Shown in pieces: positions 21,901 through 33,368 of a stretch of DNA of 64,000 nucleotides. Both the position numbers and the translations under genes were made by a program. The stretch is from Mayamaea pseudoterrestris (Eukaryota > Bacillariophyta > Bacillariophyceae > Sellaphorales > Sellaphoraceae): assembly GCA_027923505.1 (NCBI GenBank), contig BROI01000001.1:652501-716500 (forward strand), written 5' to 3'. Position 1 is the first letter of the stretch. Every line of letters starts with the position of its first letter. The notes below the pieces were generated by a model. The model worked only from the letters and a program-made list of their open reading frames with translations, was not told the origin of the DNA and searched no databases.

Positions 21901-24450
21901 GCCTGAATAATGAGGTTGGCACCATTCTGGTGTATTTTGGGCACCTACAGGGCTTGCTGTAGGGGCGTTTGAATGTCACGGCATCTGCGGGCTGAGACTG
22001 GTGACAAGTTGTCACCAAATACATTGCCATCCCCTGAGACACCAGCCAAGCCTACCATCTTGTAGCGCAGCCTGAATAATGATGTTGGCACCATTCTGGT
22101 GTATTTTGGGCACCTACAGGGCTTGCTGTAGGGGCGTTTGAATGTCACGGCATCTGCGGGCTGAGACTGGTGACAAGTTGTCACCAAATACATTGCCATC
22201 CCCTGAGACACCAGCCAAGCCTACCATCTTGTAGCGCAGCCTGAATAATGATGTTGGCACCATTCTGGTGTATTTTGGGCACCTACAGGGCTTGCTGTAG
22301 GGGCGTTTGAATGTCACGGCATCTGCGGGCTGAGACTGGTGACAAGTTGTCACCAAATACATTGCCATCCCCTGAGACACCAGCCAAGCCTACCATCTTG
22401 TAGCGCAGCCTGAATAATGATGTTGGCACCATTCTGGTGTATTTTGGGCACCTACAGGGCTTGCTGTAGGGGCGTTTGAATGTCACGGCATCTGCGGGCT
22501 GAGACTGGTGACAAGTTGTCACCAAATACATTGCCATCCCCTGAGACACCAGCCAAGCCTACCATCTTGTATCGCAGCCTAAATAATGATGTTGGCACCA
22601 TTCTGGTGTATTTTGGGCACCTACAGGGCTTGCTGTAGGGGCGTTTGAATGTCACGGCATCTGCGGGCTGAGACTGGTGACAAGTTGTCACCAAATACAT
22701 TGCCATCCCCTGAGACACCAGCCAAGCCTACCATCTTGTAGCGCTGCCTGAATAATGAGGTTGGCACCATTCTGGTGTGGTGTATTTTGGGCACCTACAG
22801 GGCTTGCTGTAGGGGCGTTTGAATGTCACGGCATCTGCGGGCTGAGACTGGTGACAAGTTGTCACCAAATACATTGCCATCCCCTGAGACACCAGCCAAG
22901 CCTACCATCTTGTAGCGCAGCCTGAATAATGACGTTGGCACCATTCTGGTGTATTTTGGGCACCTACAGGGCTTGCTGTGGTGAATGGCACGGCATCTGC
23001 GGGCTGAGACTGGTGACAAGTTGTCACCAAATACATTGCCATCCCCTGAGACACCAGCCAAGCCTACCATCTTGTAGCGCAGCCTGAATAATGAGGTTGG
23101 CACCATTCTGGTGTATTTTGGGCACCTACAGGGCTTGCTGTAGGGGCGTTTGAATGTCACGGCATCTGCGGGCTGAGACTGGTGACAAGTTGTCACCAAA
23201 TACATTGCCATCCCCTGAGACACCAGCCAAGCCTACCATCTTGTAGCGCAGCCTGAATAATGAGGTTGGCACCATTCTGGTGTATTTTGGGCACCTACAG
23301 GGCTTGCTGTAGGGGCATTTGAATGTCACGGCATCTGCAGGCTGAGACTGGTGACAAGTTGTCACCAAATACATTGCCATCCTAGACACCACCAAGCACC
23401 TGAGTCCTGACACCAGCCAATCTCCACCAACCTCTGTAGCTCAGCCTGAATAATGATGTTGGCACTATTCTGGTGTATTTTGGGCACCTACAGGGCTTGC
23501 TGTAGGGGCGTTTGAATGTCACGGCATCTGCGGGCTGAGACTGGTGACAAGTTGTCACCAAATACATTGCCATCCCCTGAGACACCAGCCAAGCCTACTA
23601 TCTTGTAGCGCAGCCTGAAGAATGAGGTTGGCACCATTTGGGTGTATTTTGGGCACCTACAGGGCTTGCTGTGGGGGCGTTTGAATGTCACGGCATCTGC
23701 AGGCTGAGACTGGTGACAAGTTGTCACCAAATACATTACCATCCCCTGAGACACCAGCCAAGCCTACTATCTTGTAGCGCAGCCTGAAGAATGAGGTTGG
23801 CACCATTCTGGTGTATTTTGGGCACCTACAGGGCGTGCTGTAGGGGCGTTTGAATGTCACAGCATCTGCGGGCTGAGACTGGTGACAAGTTGTCACCAAA
23901 TACATTGCCATCCCCTGAGACACCAGCCAAGCCTACCATCTTGTAGCGCAGCCTGAATAATGATGTTGGCACCATTCTGGTGTGTTTTGGGCACCTACAG
24001 GGCTTGCTGTGGGGGCATTTTCATGTCCCGGCATCTGCGGGCTGAGACTGGTGACAAGTTGTCACCAAATACATTGCCATCCCCTGAGACACCAGCCAAG
24101 CCTACCATCTTGTAGCGCAGCCTGAATAATGATGTTGGCACCATTCTGGTGTATTTTGGGCACCTACAGGGCTTGCTGTAGGGGCGTTTGAATGTCACGG
24201 CATCTGCGGGCTGAGACTGGTGACAAGTTGTCACCAAATACATTGCCGTCCCCTGAGACACCAGCCAAGCCTACCATCTTGTAGCGCAGCCTGAATAATG
24301 AGGTTGGCACGATTCTGGTGTATTTTGGGCACCTACAGATCGCTCTGAAGTTGTCACCAAATACATTGCCATCCCCTGAGACACCAGCCAAGCCTACCAT
24401 CTTGTAGCGCAGCCTGAATAATGAGGTTGGCACCATTCTGGGTATTTTGG
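18970..24450 (-). repeat. Satellite A, 169-base tandem array (about 32 units)
   Basis: Nearly identical units repeat at exactly 169 bases for long runs (for example 20890-22740). Each unit carries a 17-base palindrome (GGTGACAA-G-TTGTCACC), a second dyad with 7-base arms CCTACAG/CTGTAGG around a 6-base loop, and a short CACCA/TGGTG hairpin. A few units are shortened or partly duplicated (near 20370, 20480, 22780, 22975, 23390 and 24345). Open frames of 88 codons recur on the minus strand, but they arise because 169 is one more than a multiple of three, so the same DNA is read in two frames in successive units. I see no evidence of real coding. Confidence 0.97.
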
Positions 24451-24479
24451 GCACGCGGCCTGCAGCCGAGGACTTTTTG

Positions 24480-24850
24480 GCACCCTGTAGGGGCGTTTGA
24501 ATGTCACGGCATCTGCTGGCTGAGATTGGTGACAAGTTGTTACCAATCACATTGCCGTCTACCAAAGGCCCAGCCAGGCAACCCATCTTGTAGCGCACCT
24601 GAAATAAGGATGTTAGCACCACTCTGGTTTGATTTGGGCATACACATGACTCAAGGTATGGGCATTTGAAAATGACGGCATCTGCGGGCTGAGATTGGTG
24701 ACAAGTTGTCACCAATCACATTGCAGTCTACCAAGGGACCAGCCAGGCAATCCAACTTGTAGCGCACCTGGAATAAAGATGTTAGCACCATTCTAACTTG
24801 ATTTGGGCATACACATGGCTCAAGGTATAGACAATAGGAAATTACGGCAT
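24480..24850 (-). repeat. Satellite A variant (A') at right edge of array
   Basis: Two units of the A' type (phrases AGTCTACCAAGGGACCAGCC and GTAGCGCACCTG), in the same orientation as the main array and opposite to the A' block at 18260-18960. They keep the GGTGACAA/TTGTCACC palindrome. So the homogeneous 169-base core is bordered on both sides by the diverged variant, as in arrays that are renewed from the middle. Confidence 0.85.
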
Positions 24851-24967
24851 GAGCTCGATCTTGTCAACATATTGCATGACCCCGTCTGCTAACCTTTCAA
24901 AGTTTTACATTAGTAATTCATACCAAACAATTTACAAGTAGCTATAGCTTTGTTTAATGATTGATAA

Positions 24968-26146
24968 CTAGAAAATACCAAGACCAGTCGTGACAGCAAA
25001 GACAATGAACAAGCTACCTCCAATGAACCCCAACGCTCGCTCCGAAACATACTTTGCCAAGACGGCGCCACCCGACACGGCGATACCAGTCGCTAATGCA
25101 TGCGCGGCAATGGCTCCTCCAGCCACAGCCACGGGGTTTTGCGCGGCGCTCAACGCAATCGTTGACAGAAAGCTTCGGTCACCAAACTCGGCGGCAAAGA
25201 CGAGCGCGAAAATACTGGCCAATTGTCCCCACGGCGTCACTTGCTTGACACTTTTGGATCCTTCCACTGCTTCCTGCGCATCGGCAAACTCCTCGTCCAT
25301 GGTGGATGCGCCTGGTTCCATCTCAAAGGCTTCCTTAAGCGTTTTGATACCAAAGAACAAAAAGGCCAAGCATGCTGCAACATCATCCAGAGGAAATCCA
25401 TTGGCAAAACCATCAGGAACGGCGTGAAAGATTTGTCCAATTCCCACACACACGAGCGTCATGGCAGCCAGTGCCGCCATGGAACCTAGGAATGAAATGA
25501 GACGCGAAGTCTTGGCGCTCAATAGACCGGCAATGAAGAATGTCTTGTCTCCAATTTCCGATAAAAATACAAGAGAAAATGCTTGATAGAAACCAGTTTC
25601 ACTCAGACTGGATAGCCACACGGGAGTGGCAGCAACGCCAGGCAAGCTGATAGCGTTGGCGGCTGGTGCAATGAGGGATGATGCGGCGGTGGATAGAATG
25701 ACTGCCATGGCCATGGACAATGTTTTGCTTGCCATGCTGGTAGAAGAGCGAGTCGATACCGCAGCTGATGCAGATGATTCCATCAGTCGACATTCCGATT
25801 CTTCGGGCCTGCTCATTGTAAGCCGTGGCTGTTGCAGCCGCGACATGAGTGACGGTGCAGCTAAATGAGTTGATGAAACGGCGTTGATTGATGATGCACG
25901 AGATGTATGCAAAGGTTGCATTGAGCTTGAATATGAGAAAAGTGTGGGTTAGATGAATCTTCAGACATTTCTTCTCTCACTTAATCAAGATTGCCATTTC
26001 AAGGAACTATATCGGATCATGATCATGCAGAAAGGCCGATCGGTAGCGCAGAAAATGATGAGAATGACTTACCTAAACCCTCGTGCTGTCGATACAAGCA
26101 GCAAGCCTGCTAATATGCGAGTCATTCTGATAGCAAAAGATTTCAT
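24968..26146 (-). CDS. GDT1/TMEM165 (UPF0016) family cation transporter, plastid-targeted, two exons
   Basis: Predicted 343-residue protein from exon 1 (26146-26073) and exon 2 (25925-24968) with a 147-base intron (GTAAGT donor, TTCAAG acceptor). Splicing adds a signal peptide, MKSFAIRMTRILAGLL..., ending in STARGF-SS, close to the diatom ASAFAP-type plastid motif in which F follows the cleavage site. A second hydrophobic stretch ending AANA may be a thylakoid-transfer region. Two hallmark motifs of the family are present: SEIGDKTF (E148, D151) and AEFGDRSF (E271, D274), each opening a three-helix half. Family members (PAM71, CMT1, GDT1) move Mn2+ or Ca2+ in exchange for H+. Likely role: manganese or calcium supply to the plastid. 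An in-frame upstream ATG at 26260 would bury the signal peptide and is less likely. The gene sits alone between satellite arrays A and B. Confidence 0.92.
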
Positions 26147-26484
26147 TCTGCTGTACTTGGTCGCTTCCGATGAGGCCGTCAAAGGTGCAAATGGATCATG
26201 GTCGAATTGACGACGGCGTTTGGAATTGCGACGATGGGCGCAAACGTGCGCAAACGTCATGTTGAGTCACGAGCGGACAACGATTCAATCGTACGTCTTC
26301 GTCCGTTTCTAAATTTTGACTGCTCGTGTGACCTAATAAGAGAGAGCACGACCTAACTGTAAATTAGGTAGGCCAAATTCAAGTTGTCACTTTATAGTTT
26401 GTCAAAGATGGCTGTTGAATGAAGTTATTAATTGAGGCAGCCTATGCTATGCATTGGAAGGTCAGATCCTTGCAGTTTGTAGGT
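26147..26484. other. Upstream region of GDT1-like gene
   Basis: No gene is seen. This 340-base stretch separates the first exon of the GDT1-like gene from satellite B and must hold its promoter. I see no clear TATA box or repeat. Confidence 0.5.
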
Positions 26485-29400
26485 TTTTGCCATGGCAGCC
26501 AGACTGGTGGATACTGGGGTGATAGTTGCCCCAGCATTGGATCAAAATGTCATCCGACATCATAGGAAACAGGTTAATTGGCTTAGCAGGCAAGGCTGAT
26601 GATCCTGTAGCCAAAGCATGGTGCACTGCTAGCACATTCAACAATGTGTTGAATGTGCGGAGTCTCATGGCACAATGCTGCGTTCCACACCACAATTGAC
26701 ATGACTAATGGTCAAATTGTATCATATGTATTTTAGTTACAATATTCTCGGGTCTGCAGGCCCTTCTGGCAGTCTGTGTACCAGGTGAGGTGCACCAATG
26801 GCGGATCCAACAAGTTATTGGATCTGCCGAGTCTCACCATGGCAGCCAGGCTGGTGGATATTGGGGTGATATTCACCCCAGCATTGGATCAAAATGTCAA
26901 CCAACATCATAGGAAACAGGTTAATTGGCTTAGCAGGCAAGGCTGATGACCCTGTAGCCAAAGCATGGTGCACTGCTAGCACATTCAACAACTTGTTGAA
27001 TGTGCGGAGTCTCATGGCACAATGCTGCGGTACACACCACAATTGACATGACTATTGGTCGAATTGTATCATATGTAATTTGGTTTCAATATTCTCGGGT
27101 CTGCAGGCCCTTCTGGCAGTTTGTATACCAGGTGAGGTGCACCACTAGCAGATCCAACAAGTTATTAGATCTGCCGAGTCTCACCATGGCAGCCAGGCTG
27201 GTGGATATTGGGGTGATAGTTACCACGGCATTGGATCAAAATGTCAATTATCATCATAGGAAACAGGCTGGATGGCTTAGCAGGCAAGTCTGATGACCCT
27301 GTAGCCAAAGCATGGTGCACTACTAGCACATTCAACAACTTGTTGAATGTGCGGAGTCTATGGCACAATGCTGCGTTCCACACCACAATTGACATGACTA
27401 TTGGTCGCATTGTTTTTTTATGTATTTTGGTTTCAATATTCTCGTGTCTGCAGGCCCTTCTGGCAGTCTGTGTACCACTTGAGGTGCACCGCTAGCAGAT
27501 CCAACAAGTTATTAGATCTGCCGAGTCTCACCAAGGCAGCCAGGCTGGTGGATATTGGGGTGATAGTTACCCCAGCATTGGATCAAAATGTCAATTAACA
27601 TCATAGGAAACAGGCTGGATGGCTTAGCAGGCAAGTCTGATGACCCTGTAGCCAAAGCATGGTGCACTACTAGCACATTCAACAACTTGTTGAATGTGCG
27701 GAGTCTCATGGCACAATGCTGCGTTCCACACCACAATTGACATGACTATTGGTCGCATTGTTTTTTATGTATTTTAGTTTCAATATTCTCGTGTCTGCAG
27801 GCCCTTCTGGCAGTCTGTGTACCAGTTGAGGTGCACCGCTGGCAGATCCAACAAGTTATAGGATCTGCCAAATCTCACCACGGCAGCCAGGCTGGTTGAT
27901 ACTGAGTTGATAGTCGCCACAGCATTGGATCAAATGTCAACCAACATCATAGGAAACAGGTTAATTGGCTTAGCAGGCAAGGCAGATGATCCTGTAGCCA
28001 AAGCATGGAGCACTACTAGCACATTCAACAACTTGTTGAATGTGCGGAGTCTCATGGCACAATGCTGCGTTCCACACCACAATTGACATGACTATTGGTC
28101 GAATTGTTTCATATGTAATTTGGTTTCAATAATCTTGGGTCTGCAGGCCCTTCTGGCAGTCTGTGTACCAGTTGAGGTGCACCGCTGGCAGATCCAACAA
28201 GTTAATGGATCTGCCGAGTCTCACCATGGCAGCCAGGCTGGTGAATACTGGGATGATAGTCACCCCAGCATTGGATCAAAATGTCCACCAACATCATAGG
28301 AAACAGATTAATTGGCTTAGCAGGCAAGGCTGATGATCCTGTAGCCAAAGCATGGTGCACTACTAGCACATTCAACAACTTGTTGAATGTGCGGAGTCTC
28401 ATGGCACAATACTGCGTTCCACACCACAATTGACATGACTATTGGTCGAATTGGGTCTGCAGGCCCTTCTGGCAGTCTGTGTACCAGTTGAGGTGCACCA
28501 CCATCTGATCCAACAAGTTAATGGATCTGCCGAGTCTCACCATGGCAGCCAGGCTGGTGAATACTGGGATGATAGTCACCCCAGCATTGGATCAAAATGT
28601 CCACCAACATCATAGGAAACAGATTAATTGGCTTAGCAGGCAAGGCTGATGATCCTGTAGCCAAAGCATGGTGCACTACTAGCACATTCAACAACTTGTT
28701 GAATGTGCGGAGTCTCATGGCACAATACTGCGTTCCACACCACAATTGATATGACTAATGATCCAATTGTTTCAAATGTATTTTGGTTACAATATTCTCA
28801 GGTCTGCAGGCCCTTCTGGCAGTCTGTGTACCAGTTGAGGTGCACCACCGTCTGATCCAACAAGTTAATGGATCTGCCGAGTCTCACCATGGCAGCCAGG
28901 CTGGTGGATATTGGGATGATAGTCACCCCAGCATTGGATCAAAATGTCCACCAACATCATAGAAAACAGGTTAATTGGCTTAGCAGGCAAGGCTGATGAT
29001 CCTGTAGCCAAAGCATGGAGCACTACTAGCACATTCAACAACTTGTTGAATGTGCGGAGTCTCATGGCACAATGCTGCGTTCCACACCACAATTGACATG
29101 ACTATTGGTCGAATTGTTTCATATGTATTTTGGTTTCAATATTCTCGGGTCTGCAGGCTCTTCTGGCAGTCTGTGTACCAGTTGAGGTGCACCACCGTTT
29201 GATCCAACAAGTTAATGGATCTGCCGAGTCTCACCATGGCAGCCAGGCTGGTGGATACTGGGATGATAGTCACCCCAGCATTGGATCAAAATGTCAACCA
29301 ACATCATAGGAACAGGTTAATTGGCTTAGCAGGCAAGGCAGATGACCCTGTAGCCAAAGCATGGTGCACTGCTAGCACATTCAACAACTTGTTGAATGTG

Positions 29401-30885
29401 CGGAGTCTCATGGCACAATTCCACACCACAATTGACATGACTAATGATCCAATTGTTTCATATGTAATTTGGTTTCAATATTCTTGGGTCTGCAGGCGAT
29501 TCTGGCAGTCTGTGTACCAGTTGAGGTGCACCGCTGGCAGATCCAACAAGTTAATGGATCTGCCGTGTCTCATCATGGCAGCCAGGCTGGTGGATATTGG
29601 GGTGATATTCACCCCAGCATTGGATCAAAATGTCAACCAACATCATAGAAAACAGGTTAATTGGCTAAGCAGGCAAGGCTGATGATCCTGTAGCCAAAGA
29701 ATGGAGCACTACTAGCACATTCAACAACTTGTTGAATGTGCGGAGTCTCATGGCACAATGCTGCGTTACACACCACAATTGACATGACTATTGGTCGAAT
29801 TGTATCATCTGTAATTTGGTTTCAATATTCTTGGGTCTGCAGGCGATTCTGGCAGTCTGTGTACTAGTTGAGGTGCACCGCTGGCAGATCCAACAAGTTA
29901 TTGGATCTGCCAAATCTCACCATGGCAGCCAGGCTGGTGAATACTGGGATGATAGTCACCCCAGCATTGGATCAAAATGTCAATTAACATCATATGAAAC
30001 AGGTTAATTGGCTTAGCAGGCAAGGCTGATGATCCTGTAGCCAAAGCATGGAGCACTACTAGCACATTCAACAACTTGTTGAATGTGCGGAGTCTCATGG
30101 CACAATGCTGCGTCCCACACCACAATTGACATGACTATTGGTCGAATTGTATCCTATGTAATTTGGTTTCAATATTCTTGGGTCTGCAGGCGATTCTGGC
30201 AGTCTGTGTACCAGTTGAGGTGCACCGCTGGCAGATCCAACAAGTTAATGGATCTGCCGAGTCTCACCATGGCAGCCAGGCTGGTGAATACTGGGATGAT
30301 AGTCACCCCAGCATTGGATCAAAATGTCAACCAACATCATAGAAAACAGGTTAATTGGCTTAGCAGGCAAGGCTGATGATCCTGTAGCCAAAGCATGGAG
30401 CATTACTAGCACATTCAACAACTTGTTGAATGTGCGGAGTCTCCTGGCACAATGCTGTGTTCCACACCACAATTGACATGACTATTGGTCAAATTGTTTC
30501 ATATGTAATTTGGTTTCAATATTCTTGGGTCTGCAGGCGATTCTGGCAGTCTGTGTACCAGTTGAGGTGCACCGCTGGCAGATCCAACAAGTTATAGGAT
30601 CTGCCAAATCTCACCATGGCAGCCAGGCTGGTGGATATTGGGATGATAGTCACCCCAGCATTGGATCAAAATGTCAACCAACATCATAGGAAACAGGCTG
30701 GATGGCTTAGCAGGCAAGGCAGATGATCCTGTAGCCAAAGCATGGTGCACTACTAGCACATTCAACAACTTGTTGAATGTGCGGAGTCTCATGGCACAAT
30801 GCTGCGTTTCACACCACAATTGACATGACTATTGGTCCAATTGTTTCGTATGTATTTTGGTTTCAATATTCTTGGGTCTGCAGGC
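26485..30885 (-). repeat. Satellite B, ~347-base tandem array (about 13 units)
   Basis: Units recur at 342-353 bases (one shortened to 316 near 28450). Each contains CACATTCAACAA-C-TTGTTGAATGTG-type palindromes (perfect, 25 bases, for example 28367-28391) and, half a unit away, a weaker dyad with arms GCAGATCC/GGATCTGC. The two dyads sit in two related half-units, so B is a dimeric repeat. Open frames of about 75 codons on the minus strand recur with the unit and show no coding features. The reverse-complement family appears at 56030-59105. Confidence 0.95.
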
Positions 30886-30923
30886 GCTAGGCCAAGAAAC
30901 AGCGGTAGATCACTAGGACTTAT

Positions 30924-31180
30924 GACTGCGTACATCTTATCTAGTCCTGGAATCATCAGTGCCTACATCTGTTATTAATGCAGAATCGCACTCATCAATA
31001 TTCCGGCTATGATGAAGTCCGAAATCGTTAAAGTCAAGGCACATTATGTGTCTGCGTATATCTTATCTAGTCCTGGAATCAGCGGTGCCTACATCTTGTT
31101 AACGATGCAGAATCGCACTCATTTATATTCCGGCTAAGATGAAGTCCGAAATCGTTAAAAATTCAAGGCACATTATGTGT
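30924..31180. repeat. 126-base direct duplication
   Basis: CTGCGTA-ATCTTATCTAGTCCTGGAATCA starts at 30926 and again at 31052; the following text (GCAGAATCGCACTCAT, ATTCCGGCTA, GAAGTCCGAAATCGTTAAA, AAGGCACATTATGTG) repeats in the same order. The copies differ at several bases. It lies just downstream of the FTO-like gene, between its stop and satellite B. Confidence 0.85.
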
Positions 31181-31198
31181 TGCTGTTTTGCTATAAAT

Positions 31199-32932
31199 TC
31201 ACGTCAACGATGCCTTTCTCTTTTTGCCCTTTTTCTTCTTTGATTGAACAAGTGGCACCAAGTCAAAGTTCAAGTCAATGAGCTTACCGCCAGCAACTTT
31301 GACTGGATCTTCACTTGGAAGACTGTCGGCCGTTGCGTTAGCGAATGCTTCTCCCCATTGGCGCACCATTTCGGCAATATGCTCGAGAAAGTCGTTTGAT
31401 CCGTCGGGAAAGGGAGACACACCAAGAAACTGGCCTTCAGATTTTATCTTGCCGTTGCGGACATTGTATTCGGCTGGAAACTCCAAGGGCTTTAAAGCAT
31501 CATCAACTCGCTTGAAGGAGGGATCACGTTCTCGCTCCACCCATAAGCCTCTGTTTCGAGCGCGGTCGGCAAGCAGCTCCGAAAATGATTCATATATTCC
31601 AGTGCTTGTCCGATATACTTCCTCCACAGCGACTTGAAAGGTTCGCATTTCAAGTTTACTCCAATACTTGAACAATAGACTGATAGGTTCGCACCAAAAT
31701 CCCCATAGCAAGTCCTTGTGCGCCTGCCCCTGGATGAAGAATTGTCGAAGCCATTCGCTCTCAATCTCATTCAGCAAGAGCTGCTCAATGCGCCATCGCT
31801 TGGGACCGTGATGAGCAAACTTTTGACAGATAGCTTCGCAGCGACTAATCATGGAACTAACTTGTGCTCCTTCGCGCAGCAGTCGATGCGTCGATGAGTA
31901 GCGCGTGCCCGAAATGTTTCCGACAACTTTTGGTGCCAAGACGGCATGCTGCAAGTGATGATTGGCGTCGTCGACCAAGTAATACACTGACGCAGTCGGC
32001 AAGGACAGTTTGATGGGAGGACTCTTGGTGTCAACGACAATTGATCCCAGTCGAGCCGCCTTTGGTCCTTCGGCATTGTGAGCAACGCGAAGAGCGACGG
32101 ACCACTCATGATTGTCCCTTGATTGCGACTTGTTCAAGTTTTGTCGTATAGTTTGATATACTGCAATCGTCGAATAATGTTCCAGTGAGCTATCAGCATG
32201 CCACGAAACGGTGCATTTTGCTTGCTTGTACATGGGCTCGTCCTTCAATCGCGGCATGCTTGCCATTTTGTTAATGAGCGACACGTCAAACCCGGGACGT
32301 CCTTTGGTTCCCGGTTCACCTCGAGCTCGTTTTCTAGCATCCAAAGACGTTAAATGAACCTTGGTTCGCTCCGTTAGTGTATCGTTCAAGCTAGATATCA
32401 CTCGCAGTGCATGCGCCACTGGCTCACTGTAGCATCCTGGTGCGCCTCCATCCCACGGATGCGCAAACATGCGCAGCCCCAAGTACTTGTACGTCATGCC
32501 GCGCTTGCCCACCAAGCAGCGCGTGACAAAGGTCGGTGCACACTTGGCGCCCAGTCCCGCCGGTTGCGTCACGTCGACGCGAAAAAAGCCAGCGTCGTCC
32601 AACGTTTGTAGCGCCTGCTGGACTCGTGTTTCGGAAAATACGTTTTCCTCCCAAGTGACTCCTTCGTAGCATGTCTGCATGGCTGCTTCGTACAAGTGCT
32701 TGTGCTGATTATCTGTATTACTCAAAAATCCTTTTAGACTTGAAGGAATTGGCAAGGGAAAGGGTGGCGGCACGATATCCTTGAAGGCATGATGCTGTTT
32801 TTTCGTCGTCGTCGTGGTCGACTGCTGCTGCTTTGGCGGAAAGGCCGCCGCGGCAGCTGCTAGCAGCAAGTCATCATCTGAGCTTTCCTCTTTTACAGTC
32901 TTTCGATCCCTCTTGCCGCGATTTTTGCCCAT
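31199..32932 (-). CDS. FTO: FTO-like Fe(II)/2-oxoglutarate-dependent nucleic-acid demethylase
   Basis: A single-exon protein of 577 residues (human FTO has 505). It carries the FTO catalytic set: iron ligands H245 and D247 in SWHAD and H329 in LQHAV (human H231, D233, H307), and the oxoglutarate-binding R344, S346 and R350 in TRYSSTHR (human R316, S318, R322), with YYLVDD before them matching human Y295. The FTO-specific C-terminal helical domain is also present (EWLRQFFIQGQ, then FWCEP, near residues 395-425). The N terminus is Lys/Arg-rich with an Asp/Ala/Gln/Thr low-complexity run, and the C terminus ends in a basic KKKKGKKRK cluster; both suit a nuclear protein. FTO enzymes oxidise N6-methyladenosine, m6Am or 3-methyl-pyrimidines in RNA or single-stranded DNA; the substrate here is unknown. 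It is transcribed away from the reductase-like gene at 33369. Confidence 0.92.
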   Translation of the reverse strand: MGKNRGKRDRKTVKEESSDDDLLLAAAAAAFPPKQQQSTTTTTKKQHHAFKDIVPPPFPLPIPSSLKGFLSNTDNQHKHLYEAAMQTCYEGVTWEENVFSETRVQQALQTLDDAGFFRVDVTQPAGLGAKCAPTFVTRCLVGKRGMTYKYLGLRMFAHPWDGGAPGCYSEPVAHALRVISSLNDTLTERTKVHLTSLDARKRARGEPGTKGRPGFDVSLINKMASMPRLKDEPMYKQAKCTVSWHADSSLEHYSTIAVYQTIRQNLNKSQSRDNHEWSVALRVAHNAEGPKAARLGSIVVDTKSPPIKLSLPTASVYYLVDDANHHLQHAVLAPKVVGNISGTRYSSTHRLLREGAQVSSMISRCEAICQKFAHHGPKRWRIEQLLLNEIESEWLRQFFIQGQAHKDLLWGFWCEPISLLFKYWSKLEMRTFQVAVEEVYRTSTGIYESFSELLADRARNRGLWVERERDPSFKRVDDALKPLEFPAEYNVRNGKIKSEGQFLGVSPFPDGSNDFLEHIAEMVRQWGEAFANATADSLPSEDPVKVAGGKLIDLNFDLVPLVQSKKKKGKKRKASLT

Positions 32933-33368
32933 TTTGAGTTCTTTAATGCGGGATCAAGGATGGACGAAAAGGTCGCAACTTTTGTTCTTTGCAAGTTGGA
33001 CGAAAAGGTCGCAACTTTGTTCTTTGCAAGTTGGTTGGCCAACGTGGAGTAACACTGCGATTTTGAAGCGACATGAGGGCAATAATGTGAATGACTCAAA
33101 AGATTGGGCCTTCTCTGAAAAAGCTGTTTTCTCCGCAATGACCGCGAGCAAGACATGGACATTGTGCGTGACGGATCCAACCATCAATCAAACAAGCAGT
33201 GAGATAGGCCAAGCAACATAATCATACGCATCGTCCCTATCAGTAGCAGTCCAAGTATACTCAGGCAAAAAGTTATTTATAGTCTCGGCCGCTTAAGATA
33301 CCAGCTCAACCCGTTGCCTTAGCACCTCGACATCTACACCCATCAATCATCCTTCGACAGATTCCATC
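32933..33368. promoter_or_regulatory. Shared divergent promoter region, FTO-like and AKR-like genes
   Basis: This 436-base gap separates two genes read in opposite directions, so it should hold both promoters. Within it, about 32966-33034, a GTCGCAACTTT-GTTCTTTGCAAGTTGG phrase occurs twice in tandem at about 36-base spacing, close to the FTO-like start. Whether the repeat is regulatory is inference. Confidence 0.55.

Noticed and set aside
19112-24261. About thirty 88-codon open frames on the minus strand, and their plus-strand partners at 49037-51161
   Set aside because: They follow the 169-base satellite. The unit length is one more than a multiple of three, so the same DNA is read twice in different frames within one open frame. 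No start context, no splice sites and no family match.
18260-24500. CRISPR-like array
   Set aside because: The repeats are contiguous 169-base units with no unique spacers, and the window is eukaryotic.
26462-30819. Recurring 75-codon frames in satellite B
   Set aside because: They repeat with the satellite unit and decay in step with it; no sign of protein-level constraint.
31278-31637. 119-codon plus-strand frame inside the FTO-like gene
   Set aside because: Antisense shadow of a gene whose own frame has complete catalytic motifs.
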